The notes under the pieces were generated by a model. The model worked only from the letters and a program-made list of their open reading frames with translations, was not told the origin of the DNA and did no database searches. Positions 1-6,433 of a stretch of 6,454 nucleotides of DNA are shown here, piece after piece. Every line of letters starts with the position of its first letter. The first letter of the stretch is position 1. Source of the stretch: Methylococcaceae bacterium (GTDB lineage Bacteria; Pseudomonadota; Gammaproteobacteria; Methylococcales; Methylomonadaceae). The DNA is taken from positions 1 through 6,454 of the forward strand of contig JABFST010000145.1 of the NCBI GenBank assembly GCA_013140465.1, read 5' to 3'. The translations under genes were made by a program, and so were the position numbers.

Positions 1-19
1 ATTTTAAATGTTCGATAAC

Positions 20-48
20 AAGTCATTCCGCTCAATTAAGGTTACAAT
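20..48 (+). promoter_or_regulatory. Possible sigma70 promoter of the hem operon
   Basis: A TACAAT hexamer at 43-48 matches the -10 consensus at 5 of 6 positions. A weaker AAGTCA at 20-25 (3 of 6 to TTGACA) lies exactly 17 nt upstream. Transcription would start near 55, just ahead of the hemC ribosome binding site. The weak -35 and the lack of upstream context keep confidence modest. Confidence 0.4.
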
Positions 49-63
49 AAACTTATTTTTTTT

Positions 64-72
64 AAGAGAGGG
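64..72 (+). promoter_or_regulatory. Ribosome binding site that fixes the hemC start
   Basis: The purine-rich AAGAGAGGG ends 7 nt before the TTG at 80. The in-frame ATG at position 8 has no comparable site and would add 24 residues with no counterpart in HemC. This makes the TTG the likely start. Confidence 0.7.
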
Positions 73-79
73 TTTTCTT

Positions 80-1006
80 TTGGCTGAAAAAATTATCCGT
101 ATTGCCACCCGGCAAAGCCCATTGGCTTTGTGGCAAGCTGAACACGTCGCCGAACGCCTAGAGCAAGCGTTTCCGGGATTGACGACGGTATTGGTGAAAA
201 TGGTCACTCGCGGCGATAAAATCCTCGATGCACCGCTCGCCAAAGTAGGCGGTAAAGGCTTGTTTGTTAAGGAATTAGAACAAGGCATGTTGGAAGGCAC
301 TGCCGATATAGCAGTGCACTCGATGAAAGACGTGCCGGTCGAGTTTCCCGACGGCTTGCATCTTTCAGCCATCTTAACCCGCGAAGACCCTAGCGATGCC
401 TTTGTCTCCAACCGCTACGCCACCTTGGCGGACCTGCCCGCCAATGCGGTGATCGGCACTTCCAGTTTGCGGCGGCAATGCCAGATTAAGGAACTGTTTC
501 CAGACGCGACCATCGTGCCGTTGCGGGGCAATGTCAATACCCGCTTGGCTAAGTTGGACGCTGGCGAATACGACGCGATTATCTTGGCATCGGCTGGCTT
601 AAAACGTTTAGGCATGGCAGCGCGTATCAGCCAATCCTTGCCTACCGAAGTCAGTTTACCCGCTATGGGCCAAGGTGCCATCGGCATAGAATGCCGTGTT
701 GACGACACGGACATCAATGCCCTGTTGCAAGTGCTGCACGACCCGGACACCGGAATTTGCGTGACCGCCGAACGCGCGATGAACGCACGCCTAAACGGCG
801 GCTGCCAAGTGCCGATTGGCGGCTTTGCCGAGTTGCACAATGGGCAAATCACCATGCGCGGCTTAGTCGGCAATCCTGACGGCAGCGTGCTGTATCGGGC
901 AGCTAGCGCAGGCCCTGCCGACCAAGCGGCAGAAATAGGCACGCGTATTGCCGATGATTTGCTGGCACAAGGTGCGGACAAAATTTTGCAGGCATTATTC
1001 CAGTGA
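80..1006 (+). CDS. hemC: Porphobilinogen deaminase (hydroxymethylbilane synthase)
   Basis: This cytosolic enzyme joins four porphobilinogen molecules into the linear tetrapyrrole hydroxymethylbilane, the substrate of HemD. From the TTG start the protein is 308 residues, normal for the family. Its residue numbers coincide with the E. coli enzyme: Arg11 ([11 protein letters not shown]), catalytic Asp84 (HSMKDVP), Arg131-Arg132 (SSLRRQ), Arg149 and Arg155 (LRGNVNTR), and Cys242 ([11 protein letters not shown]), which carries the dipyrromethane cofactor. That exact register also supports the TTG start over the ATG at 8. It is the first gene of the hemCDXY cluster, and its stop overlaps the hemD start by 4 nt, suggesting translational coupling. 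No key residue is missing. Confidence 0.97.
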   Translation: MAEKIIRIATRQSPLALWQAEHVAERLEQAFPGLTTVLVKMVTRGDKILDAPLAKVGGKGLFVKELEQGMLEGTADIAVHSMKDVPVEFPDGLHLSAILTREDPSDAFVSNRYATLADLPANAVIGTSSLRRQCQIKELFPDATIVPLRGNVNTRLAKLDAGEYDAIILASAGLKRLGMAARISQSLPTEVSLPAMGQGAIGIECRVDDTDINALLQVLHDPDTGICVTAERAMNARLNGGCQVPIGGFAELHNGQITMRGLVGNPDGSVLYRAASAGPADQAAEIGTRIADDLLAQGADKILQALFQ

Positions 1007-1779
1007 CCCAACCCTTAAACGGGGCGCGGGTTTTAGTAACGCGCCCCGCCCATCAGGCGGACAACTTATGCCAGCTCATAGCCGGGCATGGCGGTGTGCC
1101 AGTGCGCTTGCCCACACTGGCTATTGCACCCGTGGACAATGCCTTAGCCATACGCCAAACCTTGGCACATTTGAACAACTATCAATGGCTTATTTTTATC
1201 AGTGCCAATGCAGTAACTATGCACGGTTACTATTCAGATGGTGTTAAAATGACGCAATTTGGCTCAGCGCAAATTGCCGCCATCGGCAAAGCCACCGCCG
1301 CCGCACTCGCCGCCGCAGGGCTGCCAGTCGATTTAGTCCCCAGCAATGGCTATAACAGCGAGGCATTATTGGCAATGCCGCAACTGCAAAACCTGCAAGG
1401 GCAGCGCTGCCTCATCATCCGTGGTGTAGGCGGGCGCGAAGAACTGGCAACCAGCCTTAAGCAACGGGGCGCAAGTGTTGACTATCTAAATGTATACCAA
1501 CGAGTAATGCCCGAAACTGACAACTCCGAAGTCAGTTTGTTACTAGCCCAAAACCAGCTGGCGGCGATTACGATAACTAGCGGAGAAGCTCTACATAATT
1601 TGGCAACGATGCTGGCATCACAGCAAGCGCACTTGTTTGAAGTGCCGTTAGTGGTGGTTAGCGAGAGAATAAAAACAATAGCAGCCGACCAGGGCTTTAA
1701 GCGGATTGCCGTGACGGAACATCCTTCAGATGAGGCAATCCTTAAGACAGTAACAATGTATGTAATAGGGGGAGAATAG
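1003..1779 (+). CDS. hemD: Uroporphyrinogen-III synthase
   Basis: This enzyme cyclises hydroxymethylbilane while inverting ring D to give uroporphyrinogen III, the common precursor of haem, sirohaem and cobalamin. The 258-residue product has the usual family size and two-lobed layout. Visible family segments are VTRP at 12-15, an SANAV strand end at 67-71, AIGKATA at 93-99, RGVGGR at 140-145, the VYQRV stretch around Tyr155, and ITITSG at 169-174. The family is poorly conserved, so the identification rests on these segments plus the position directly after hemC. It starts with a GTG inside a GTGA overlap with the hemC stop and has no strong ribosome binding site of its own, so it probably depends on translation of hemC. 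Confidence 0.93.
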   Translation: MTQPLNGARVLVTRPAHQADNLCQLIAGHGGVPVRLPTLAIAPVDNALAIRQTLAHLNNYQWLIFISANAVTMHGYYSDGVKMTQFGSAQIAAIGKATAAALAAAGLPVDLVPSNGYNSEALLAMPQLQNLQGQRCLIIRGVGGREELATSLKQRGASVDYLNVYQRVMPETDNSEVSLLLAQNQLAAITITSGEALHNLATMLASQQAHLFEVPLVVVSERIKTIAADQGFKRIAVTEHPSDEAILKTVTMYVIGGE

Positions 1780-1780
1780 C

Positions 1781-2959
1781 GTGGCCGAATTGAGTGAACA
1801 ACAAGAACAAGATCAGGGCGAAAGCAAACAAGCCCGAAGGTCGCGTAGCGGATTCTGGTTTGGCATCATTATTCTGCTTATCGTTATCGGCCTCGCTGGT
1901 GCGGGCTTTTACCTGTTTACCGAACTGCGTAGCCAACAAGAAGGTTTGGGCGGCGAAGTAAAAGGGCAAATGTCCAAACAAATTGCCGATTATCAAGCCC
2001 AATTGGTTGCCATACAATCGCAATTGGCTACCTTAGAGGGCAGCATTGCTGGCAAAGACACCCATTTCAACAAAACCCTCGCCGATTTCTCCCAACTGCA
2101 CAACGAAAAGTTGGCTAGCACCCGCCAAGAACTTAACGAGGCCATCGCCAGACTGCAACGGCAACTTGGCAAAACACGCGGCGATTGGTTGATTGCCGAT
2201 GCTGAATATTTGTTGAGTGTCGCCAATGAACGCTTGCATTTAGTCGGCGACGTCAACACCACCCGCGAAGCTTTGGAAGCCGCCGACCAACGCTTGCGTG
2301 AAAGCGGTGATGCGGGCGTGTTTAAAGTACGCGAAGCCATTGTTAGCGAAATAGCCTTGCTAAACAGCATTGAAGCCGTCGATACCGTCGGTCTTTATGC
2401 GGCTATCCAATCCCTGCAAAACCAAGTGGACTCATTAATACTGCTGCTGCCCTATACCGGCAAAGCCCCAAGCCAGCCCGAAGCCGCCCCCTCGGCTAGC
2501 GAATCAGGCTTATTAGGCTCTGCCATCAGCCAATTAGGCGGCATCGTCACGATTCGCCACACCGAACACGAAATCAAAGAAATTCTAACCCCCGAAGAAG
2601 CACAGTTTATTCGTGAACAACTGCGCGTTAAGCTAGAAATTGTCAAAATTGCCTTGGTGCAACACAACGAAGCCTTGTACCAATCCAGCTTGGCAGATGC
2701 CAAAAAATGGGCCGAACACAACTTTACCCCCAATATTGCCACAGGCCATTTTATCGCCGAACTGGACCGTTTTAGTGCCGTTAAGATACACAGCCAATAT
2801 CCTGACATCAGCCGCTCGTTAAAAATGCTCAAAGACATCACCAAACTCAGGATAGAAACTGACAAGGCCATGCAGCCCGCTGAAGTGGCAGCACCCCCCG
2901 TTGAAGCCGTTAAGCCTAGCGAAACAGTAGCCCCGGCAATAGCTGCGCCCGCACCGTAA
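1781..2959 (+). CDS. hemX: HemX, membrane-anchored protein of the hem operon
   Basis: A 392-residue protein very close in size to E. coli HemX. It has a charged, Glu/Gln-rich cytoplasmic N-terminus (about 1-24, with basic residues 19-22), one membrane segment (about 25-46), then a long helical and probably coiled-coil stretch (about 48-130) in the periplasm. The conserved body includes WLIADAEYLL at 136-145 and a helical region around 270-335 containing EAQFIREQLRVKLE. The tail from about 364 is rich in Ala, Pro and Val, like a flexible linker. It starts with GTG at 1781, 1 nt after the hemD stop, behind a strong GGGGAG site spaced 6 nt. It was once annotated as uroporphyrinogen-III methylase in E. 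coli, but no methyltransferase motif is visible here. Its true role is unsettled; a scaffolding role for tetrapyrrole enzymes is only inference. Confidence 0.9.
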   Translation: MAELSEQQEQDQGESKQARRSRSGFWFGIIILLIVIGLAGAGFYLFTELRSQQEGLGGEVKGQMSKQIADYQAQLVAIQSQLATLEGSIAGKDTHFNKTLADFSQLHNEKLASTRQELNEAIARLQRQLGKTRGDWLIADAEYLLSVANERLHLVGDVNTTREALEAADQRLRESGDAGVFKVREAIVSEIALLNSIEAVDTVGLYAAIQSLQNQVDSLILLLPYTGKAPSQPEAAPSASESGLLGSAISQLGGIVTIRHTEHEIKEILTPEEAQFIREQLRVKLEIVKIALVQHNEALYQSSLADAKKWAEHNFTPNIATGHFIAELDRFSAVKIHSQYPDISRSLKMLKDITKLRIETDKAMQPAEVAAPPVEAVKPSETVAPAIAAPAP

Positions 2960-2974
2960 CAAGAGCAATACGCG

Positions 2975-4204
2975 ATGAAAAAAATAGTTTATCTACTCGG
3001 GATAGTGCTGACGTTTATAGCCCTTGTGGTTTTTGCCAACCACAACCTACAACAATTGGATAACCCAGGTTATGTGCTGATTGGCCTAGGGCATTGGTCA
3101 CTAGAAACCTCATTGATTGTTTTTGCCGTCAGTATAGCGATTAGCTTTGTGGTGTTTTATCTGCTGCTAAGGCTGTTGGGTTGGCTGATAAAACTACCCG
3201 CACAACGCAAGCTACGCGATAAAAACATCAAACTTAATCGTTCACAAGATGCGCTGATTGCCGGTTTGGTGGATTCTGCCGAAGGCAACTGGGAAAAAGC
3301 CGAAACCGTACTGATTAAACATGCGTCGCACAGCGGTGCGCCGCTAATCCATTATTTGACAGCAGCCCGCGCCGCCCAATCGCGCGGGGCGTTTGACAAA
3401 CGCGATGAATATCTCAGAAAAGCCCAAGACCACGCGCCAGACTCCAGCATCGTGATTGGCCTGACCCAAGCCGAACTGAATTTGTCGGGCAACCAATTTG
3501 AAGAAGCCCTAGAAACCCTAAGCCGACTGCATAGCATAGATCCTGGCCACGCCAGCGTGCTTAAGCTTTTGCACCAAGCCTATCAACATGTTGGTGACTG
3601 GCAAGGCATACGCAAACTGATTCCATCCTTGCATACCCAGAAGATCCTGATGGAAACCGAAGTACGGCTGTTGGAAGTGGAAGTCTACAGCCAGCTGTTA
3701 AGACTAGCCGCTGAAAATGGCAACACCCATGAAATCCAAGCACTGTGGTGGGAAATACCCGACCGCCTGAAAAATTTGCCCGGCATAGGCGCAATTTATT
3801 TTGCCGCGATGATTAAGGGTGGCGCAGGGGCAGACATAGAGCATGACTTGGCGGGGACCTTAAACAACCAGTGGGACGAAACCCTGCTGGCATTATATGG
3901 CAGCATACAATCCAACTACGTTCAGCAACAGCTTGAAAATGCTGAAAAATGGTCATACATTCATCAAGAAAACGCCGTGCTGCTAGCCATTTTAGGCAAA
4001 CTGGCAATCAACTGTGGCGACACGCTAAAAGCCGAAAGCTACTTGGCAAAAAGCATCGCCGCCGAACCCACAGTACGCGCCTACCAATTACTGGGCGACT
4101 TATTGTTTGCCCAAGGCGACAAAGACAATGCCTTCACCTGTTACAAAAACGGCTTGGAATTGGCCTCCAATGAAATTGTCAGCCGCATAGACACCGTATC
4201 CTAA
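2975..4204 (+). CDS. hemY: HemY, inner-membrane TPR protein of the hem operon
   Basis: A 409-residue protein of the proteobacterial HemY family. Two N-terminal membrane segments (about 4-21 and 43-70) flank a short periplasmic loop containing NPGYVLIGLGHWSLET. A basic stretch (about 74-90) then leads into a large cytoplasmic helical domain with tetratricopeptide-like repeats, clearest at about 155-190 (EEALETLSRLHSIDPG) and 340-400 (KAESYLAKSIAAEPTVRAY, then GDKDNAFTCYKNGLEL). The gene follows hemX by 15 nt with a weak AAGAG site, and ends the operon. The family is linked to haem synthesis by gene order and is unrelated to the Bacillus oxidase that is also called HemY. Its biochemical function is unknown; the repeats suggest a role in assembling other proteins. 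Confidence 0.92.
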   Translation: MKKIVYLLGIVLTFIALVVFANHNLQQLDNPGYVLIGLGHWSLETSLIVFAVSIAISFVVFYLLLRLLGWLIKLPAQRKLRDKNIKLNRSQDALIAGLVDSAEGNWEKAETVLIKHASHSGAPLIHYLTAARAAQSRGAFDKRDEYLRKAQDHAPDSSIVIGLTQAELNLSGNQFEEALETLSRLHSIDPGHASVLKLLHQAYQHVGDWQGIRKLIPSLHTQKILMETEVRLLEVEVYSQLLRLAAENGNTHEIQALWWEIPDRLKNLPGIGAIYFAAMIKGGAGADIEHDLAGTLNNQWDETLLALYGSIQSNYVQQQLENAEKWSYIHQENAVLLAILGKLAINCGDTLKAESYLAKSIAAEPTVRAYQLLGDLLFAQGDKDNAFTCYKNGLELASNEIVSRIDTVS

Positions 4205-4211
4205 CGGCTCG

Positions 4212-4243
4212 GACGGAGTGCAACGGCTTTAGCCGTTGCCGTC
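4212..4243. repeat. Perfect palindrome in the hemY/M41-like convergent gap
   Basis: CAACGGC (4221-4227) and GCCGTTG (4232-4238) form a perfect stem around TTTA. GACGG (4212-4216) can extend it by pairing with CCGTC (4239-4243), leaving AGTG bulged. It begins 8 nt after the hemY stop, between two genes that end toward each other, so a bidirectional transcription end is likely. No T run follows on either strand, so it is not a textbook intrinsic terminator. A stem with a bulged 5' purine tetranucleotide also resembles REP-type repeats. Confidence 0.6.
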
Positions 4244-4301
4244 TTGTCAATGATATAAAGAATACAACAGCAAAAACCCGTAGCCCAATATCCTGAACCC
4301 T

Positions 4302-4976
4302 TCAAGCCCCAAACAACAACACACCCGCATCCAGCACGCTGATCGCTTCTTCACAAGTGATTGTGCTTTTGGTGCTGTTTAAGATATACGCCGCCAAATG
4401 CTCAGTCGCCAACCAGTGTACGGGGGTATTGACAAACTCCAACGCCCGTTTAAACAGCTCGGCAAGCTTGGCTTCATGTAGGCCGGGTTCGGCAATAAAA
4501 TCCCCCAAATAGCGGTATACCCGCTCAATATCCGAGTTGCCGCCGTATTGGCTCAACGAACCCACCTCCAGCATCGCATCGCCAAACGCGGCGTTATCAC
4601 GCAAGGCTATATGCTTGGCTTCTGCCAACGGCCCCACCAACAAGTTCACAATGTCTGCCTCAAACGCCGTGCGGTAAGCGTCTGGCCCCTCATCTGCGTA
4701 ATAGTGGGCGCTTTCTATTACGGCTATCGGCAAGCTATTAATCAGGCATCCACCCTCCACCATCGCCACCCAATGGTCAGGCGCACTTTGGCCTATCGGC
4801 ACTAGCGCTTGCATCGGATTACTCATAGTGATTTCAAACGCCACAGCGGGCAGCTGTTTTTGTTTGTTATTAAGATGGATAGCCGCCGCGTGGCCGGCCT
4901 CATGAAAAACGATTTGCCTGACCAAGTCTTGGTCTGGCAGGGACGTAGCGGTATTGACGGAAGCATTTCGTTTCAT
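4302..4976 (-). CDS. Stand-alone M41-like (FtsH peptidase-domain-like) zinc protein
   Basis: A 224-residue protein with a metallopeptidase HEAGH motif at 25-29 (FHEAGHAAAIHL), where the two His would bind zinc and Glu26 would act as base. The order of later motifs resembles the FtsH M41 domain: GPLAEAK at 115-121 stands where FtsH has its GGRAAE helix, and NSDIERV at 147-153 resembles the FtsH ASNDIERA segment whose Asp is the third zinc ligand, making Asp149 the candidate here. There is no Walker A or B motif, no AAA module, and no signal peptide or clear membrane segment, so it would be a soluble cytoplasmic protein. The ATG at 4976 has an AGGAA site 6 nt upstream. It converges on hemY and has no partner gene in the window. 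Substrate, activity and dependence on an ATPase partner are unknown. Confidence 0.75.
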   Translation of the reverse strand: MKRNASVNTATSLPDQDLVRQIVFHEAGHAAAIHLNNKQKQLPAVAFEITMSNPMQALVPIGQSAPDHWVAMVEGGCLINSLPIAVIESAHYYADEGPDAYRTAFEADIVNLLVGPLAEAKHIALRDNAAFGDAMLEVGSLSQYGGNSDIERVYRYLGDFIAEPGLHEAKLAELFKRALEFVNTPVHWLATEHLAAYILNSTKSTITCEEAISVLDAGVLLFGA

Positions 4977-5222
4977 GGTTTCTTCCTGAAACTAATAATG
5001 TGGGTGGGCTGCTGCCCTGGCAACAACGGACGCTGAAAAGTCACCGCAATGACGGGTACTGGCGATTTAAACCGTAAGTCCCGTTGTCGGGTTTGCAAAG
5101 CATTCCTAGTAGTCTATCGGGCTACCCGTGTCTTGCAAATGCGGCAAATTGCCGCGTGATAAAATGCCGCAACAAATGGCATGGTAACTGCTTATTAGAG
5201 GGGTTTGCTTTCGTGAAAGCAT

Positions 5223-5246
5223 TAAAAAACGCTGTTATTTCAGCGT
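5223..5246 (-). terminator. Intrinsic terminator reading on the minus strand
   Basis: Read on the minus strand, ACGCTG, a 6-nt loop AAATAA and CAGCGT (5246 down to 5229) are followed at once by a T run and then AAT. This is the form of a rho-independent terminator, with a short 6-bp stem. No minus-strand gene ends here: the sequence upstream on that strand is the ihfB leader. It may end an antisense or small RNA, or shield the M41-like gene from read-through. Confidence 0.5.
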
Positions 5247-5313
5247 CTTAATAAAGCACCAAACTGATTAGTGTGTCATTTCACTCATGCGTATAGGGCA
5301 AATGGCTTATTAA

Positions 5314-5343
5314 TTGGTTTTACCCTACCAACCCAGCTATTAA
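5314..5343 (+). promoter_or_regulatory. Weak candidate promoter of ihfB
   Basis: TTGGTT (5314-5319) and TATTAA (5338-5343) are spaced 18 nt and match the sigma70 hexamers at 3 and 4 of 6 positions. Transcription would begin only about 8 nt before the ATG at 5358. No Shine-Dalgarno-like purine run precedes that ATG, so the gene may be poorly or unusually initiated. Confidence 0.25.
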
Positions 5344-5357
5344 TAACCTAAACGTTT

Positions 5358-5668
5358 ATGAACAAATCAGAACTGATTGCCGCTTTAGCAAAAAACAAAC
5401 GCATTTGGCACATAAAGATGTTGATCTGGCGGTAGACTGCATTATTGAACACATGTGCCAAACCTTAGTTGATAACAACCGGATTGAAATCCGTGGTTTT
5501 GGCACTTTTTCCTTACACCACCACCCAGCCCGCGCAGGGCGCAACCCCAAAACAGGCGAAATATTAAACTTGTCCGCCAAGCGTTTGGTGCATTTTAAAC
5601 CCGGCAAAGCCCTACGCGACCGCATAGACGACACCCGCTTAGAGTTCCCGATAAGTAACGGCGATTAA
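5358..5668 (+). CDS. ihfB: Integration host factor subunit beta, reading frame broken near residue 12
   Basis: IHF-beta pairs with IHF-alpha to bend DNA at specific sites in recombination, transcription and replication. The ATG at 5358 opens MNKSELIAALAK, a typical IHF-beta start, but that frame stops at 5433-5435 after 25 residues. The rest of the protein lies in the -1 frame from about 5396 to the stop at 5668. Adding one A to the run at 5390-5395 joins them into a 103-residue protein beginning MNKSELIAALAKKQTHL. In that register Arg42, Glu44, Arg46 (RIEIRGFG) and the DNA-intercalating Pro64 (GRNPKTG) fall at their E. coli positions, and HFKPGKALRDR matches the family C-terminus. The tail past residue 92 is slightly long. 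A one-base homopolymer error is the simplest cause; a true mutation or frameshifting at A_AAA_AAC is possible. Starting at TTG 5405 would lose the first helix. The usual upstream neighbour rpsA is absent. Confidence 0.85.
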
Positions 5669-5684
5669 GCCACAGCAAGCAAAG

Positions 5685-5766
5685 TCCTCGGGGTACAAAA
5701 GGCCATAGACAGTTGCCTTAACTGGGCATACCGCTGTAAAGTGGCACTTAACCACTGCCCTGAGGA
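5685..5766 (+). promoter_or_regulatory. Possible RNA fold covering the ribosome binding site of the next gene
   Basis: TCCTCGGGG (5685-5693) can pair with CCCTGAGGA (5758-5766) as nine consecutive pairs, one a G-U, burying the GAGGA that serves the ATG at 5774. Inside lie CAGTT/AACTG (5710-5714, 5720-5724), extendable by GCC/GGC (5702-5704, 5725-5727), and AGTGG/CCACT (5740-5744, 5752-5756), giving a three-way-junction shape. It matches no riboswitch class I know. Confidence 0.4.
5762..5766 (+). promoter_or_regulatory. Ribosome binding site fixing the phosphatidyltransferase start
   Basis: GAGGA ends 7 nt before the ATG at 5774. An in-frame GTG at 5741 has no such site and would add only 11 residues without family character, so 5774 is preferred. 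Confidence 0.65.
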
Positions 5767-5773
5767 TGCCACC

Positions 5774-6433
5774 ATGAACACCAGCAACCGCCGCACCTTA
5801 AAGTTTAGGGAATTTGCCGCCATACAACAGCTAGCCCGCTGGTTAAGCCAACGGCAAATCACTCCTAACCAAATTTCCATCGCCAGCATGGTGTTCGCCT
5901 TGCTGGGTTGCATCGCATTTTTCTTGATGCCGCGTGCATCTGCAACGACGGGATGGCTATTGCCGATAGGCGCGGCGGTTTGCATCCAATGCCGATTATT
6001 ATGCAATTTGTTAGACGGCTTGGTCGCCATTGAAGGCGGCAAACAAACGCCCTCAGGCGAATTGTTTAACGACGTGCCGGATAGGGTTTCAGATAGCTTG
6101 TTGCTGGTCGGTGCGGGTTATGCGGTGACAGTTGTAGAGTGGGGCAGCACCTTAGGCTGGAGCGCGGCCTTATTGGCGGCACTCACGGCCTATATCCGCA
6201 CCTTAGCCGCCAGCATGGGTGCGCCGGTCAATTTTCAAGGGCCTATGGCTAAACAACACCGCATGGCCTTGCTGACGGCGGGCAGCCTCGCCAGTGCCGC
6301 AGAATGGTACTTTACCCCCAACCACTATGCCATATTGGTAGCCTTGGTGATTATCAACCTAGGGTGTTGTGTGACCTTATACCGCCGCACCTTAACCGCC
6401 TATCGGTTTATGGAACACCATGACCGCGCTTAA
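5774..6433 (+). CDS. CDP-alcohol phosphatidyltransferase family protein, YnbA-like
   Basis: A 219-residue inner-membrane enzyme of the class that transfers a phosphatidyl group from a CDP-activated lipid to an alcohol. The family signature D-x2-DG-x2-AR-x8-G-x3-D-x3-D appears at 78-103 as N-x2-DG-x2-AI-x8-G-x3-N-x3-D: Asp81, Gly82, Gly95 and Asp103 are kept, while the first and third Asp are Asn78 and Asn99 and the Arg is Ile86. From memory, E. coli YnbA also has Asn at both Asp positions, so this looks like a subfamily trait rather than decay. Hydrophobic segments at about 33-53, 60-80, 108-125, 128-145, 163-180 and 186-204 fit a six-helix membrane fold. The N-terminal ITPNQISIAS is typical of the family. 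The next gene overlaps its end by 14 nt, indicating an operon. Acceptor alcohol and product are not evident. Confidence 0.88.
   Translation: MNTSNRRTLKFREFAAIQQLARWLSQRQITPNQISIASMVFALLGCIAFFLMPRASATTGWLLPIGAAVCIQCRLLCNLLDGLVAIEGGKQTPSGELFNDVPDRVSDSLLLVGAGYAVTVVEWGSTLGWSAALLAALTAYIRTLAASMGAPVNFQGPMAKQHRMALLTAGSLASAAEWYFTPNHYAILVALVIINLGCCVTLYRRTLTAYRFMEHHDRA

Larger units (their letters stand above)
4977..5357. other. 381-nt hairpin-rich intergenic region
   Basis: I see no supportable coding sequence between the divergent starts of the M41-like gene and ihfB. The region holds many short perfect inverted repeats: 5006-5017 (GGGC/GCCC), 5052-5058 with 5123-5129 (ACGGGTA/TACCCGT), 5080-5091 (CCCG/CGGG), 5118-5128 (CGGG/CCCG), 5141-5155 (GCGGCAA/TTGCCGC), 5164-5182 (ATGCC/GGCAT), 5206-5221 (TGCTTTC/GAAAGCA) and 5229-5246 (ACGCTG/CAGCGT). 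The pairings at 5052/5123 and 5118-5128 exclude each other. It must also contain the promoters of the two flanking genes, but none stands out strongly. Confidence 0.55.

Noticed and set aside
8..79. Longer hemC starting at the ATG at position 8
   Set aside because: It adds 24 residues absent from HemC, lacks a ribosome binding site, and breaks the exact residue numbering shared with the E. coli enzyme.
4..1011. Long open frames on the minus strand opposite hemC
   Set aside because: They are shadows of a strongly conserved plus-strand gene and show no protein-family features.
5052..5130. c-di-GMP-I (GEMM) riboswitch
   Set aside because: GCAAAGC (5095-5101) and CGGGCTACCCG recall parts of the GEMM core, but the GGCAAAC segment, the GNRA-capped first helix and the GGACGCAAAGC context are absent, and the nearest plus-strand gene starts over 200 nt away.
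5390..5396. Confident call of programmed -1 frameshifting in ihfB
   Set aside because: The heptamer fits, but there is no upstream Shine-Dalgarno-like stimulator, no strong downstream structure, and no known precedent in ihfB; a homopolymer error explains the data more simply.
5405..5668. Intact short DNA-binding protein starting at TTG 5405
   Set aside because: It lacks the first IHF helix, which is encoded just upstream in another frame and joins perfectly after one base is added, so this start is an artefact of the frame break.
5741..5773. GTG start for the phosphatidyltransferase
   Set aside because: It has no ribosome binding site, and the 11 extra residues show no family character; ATG at 5774 has GAGGA upstream.
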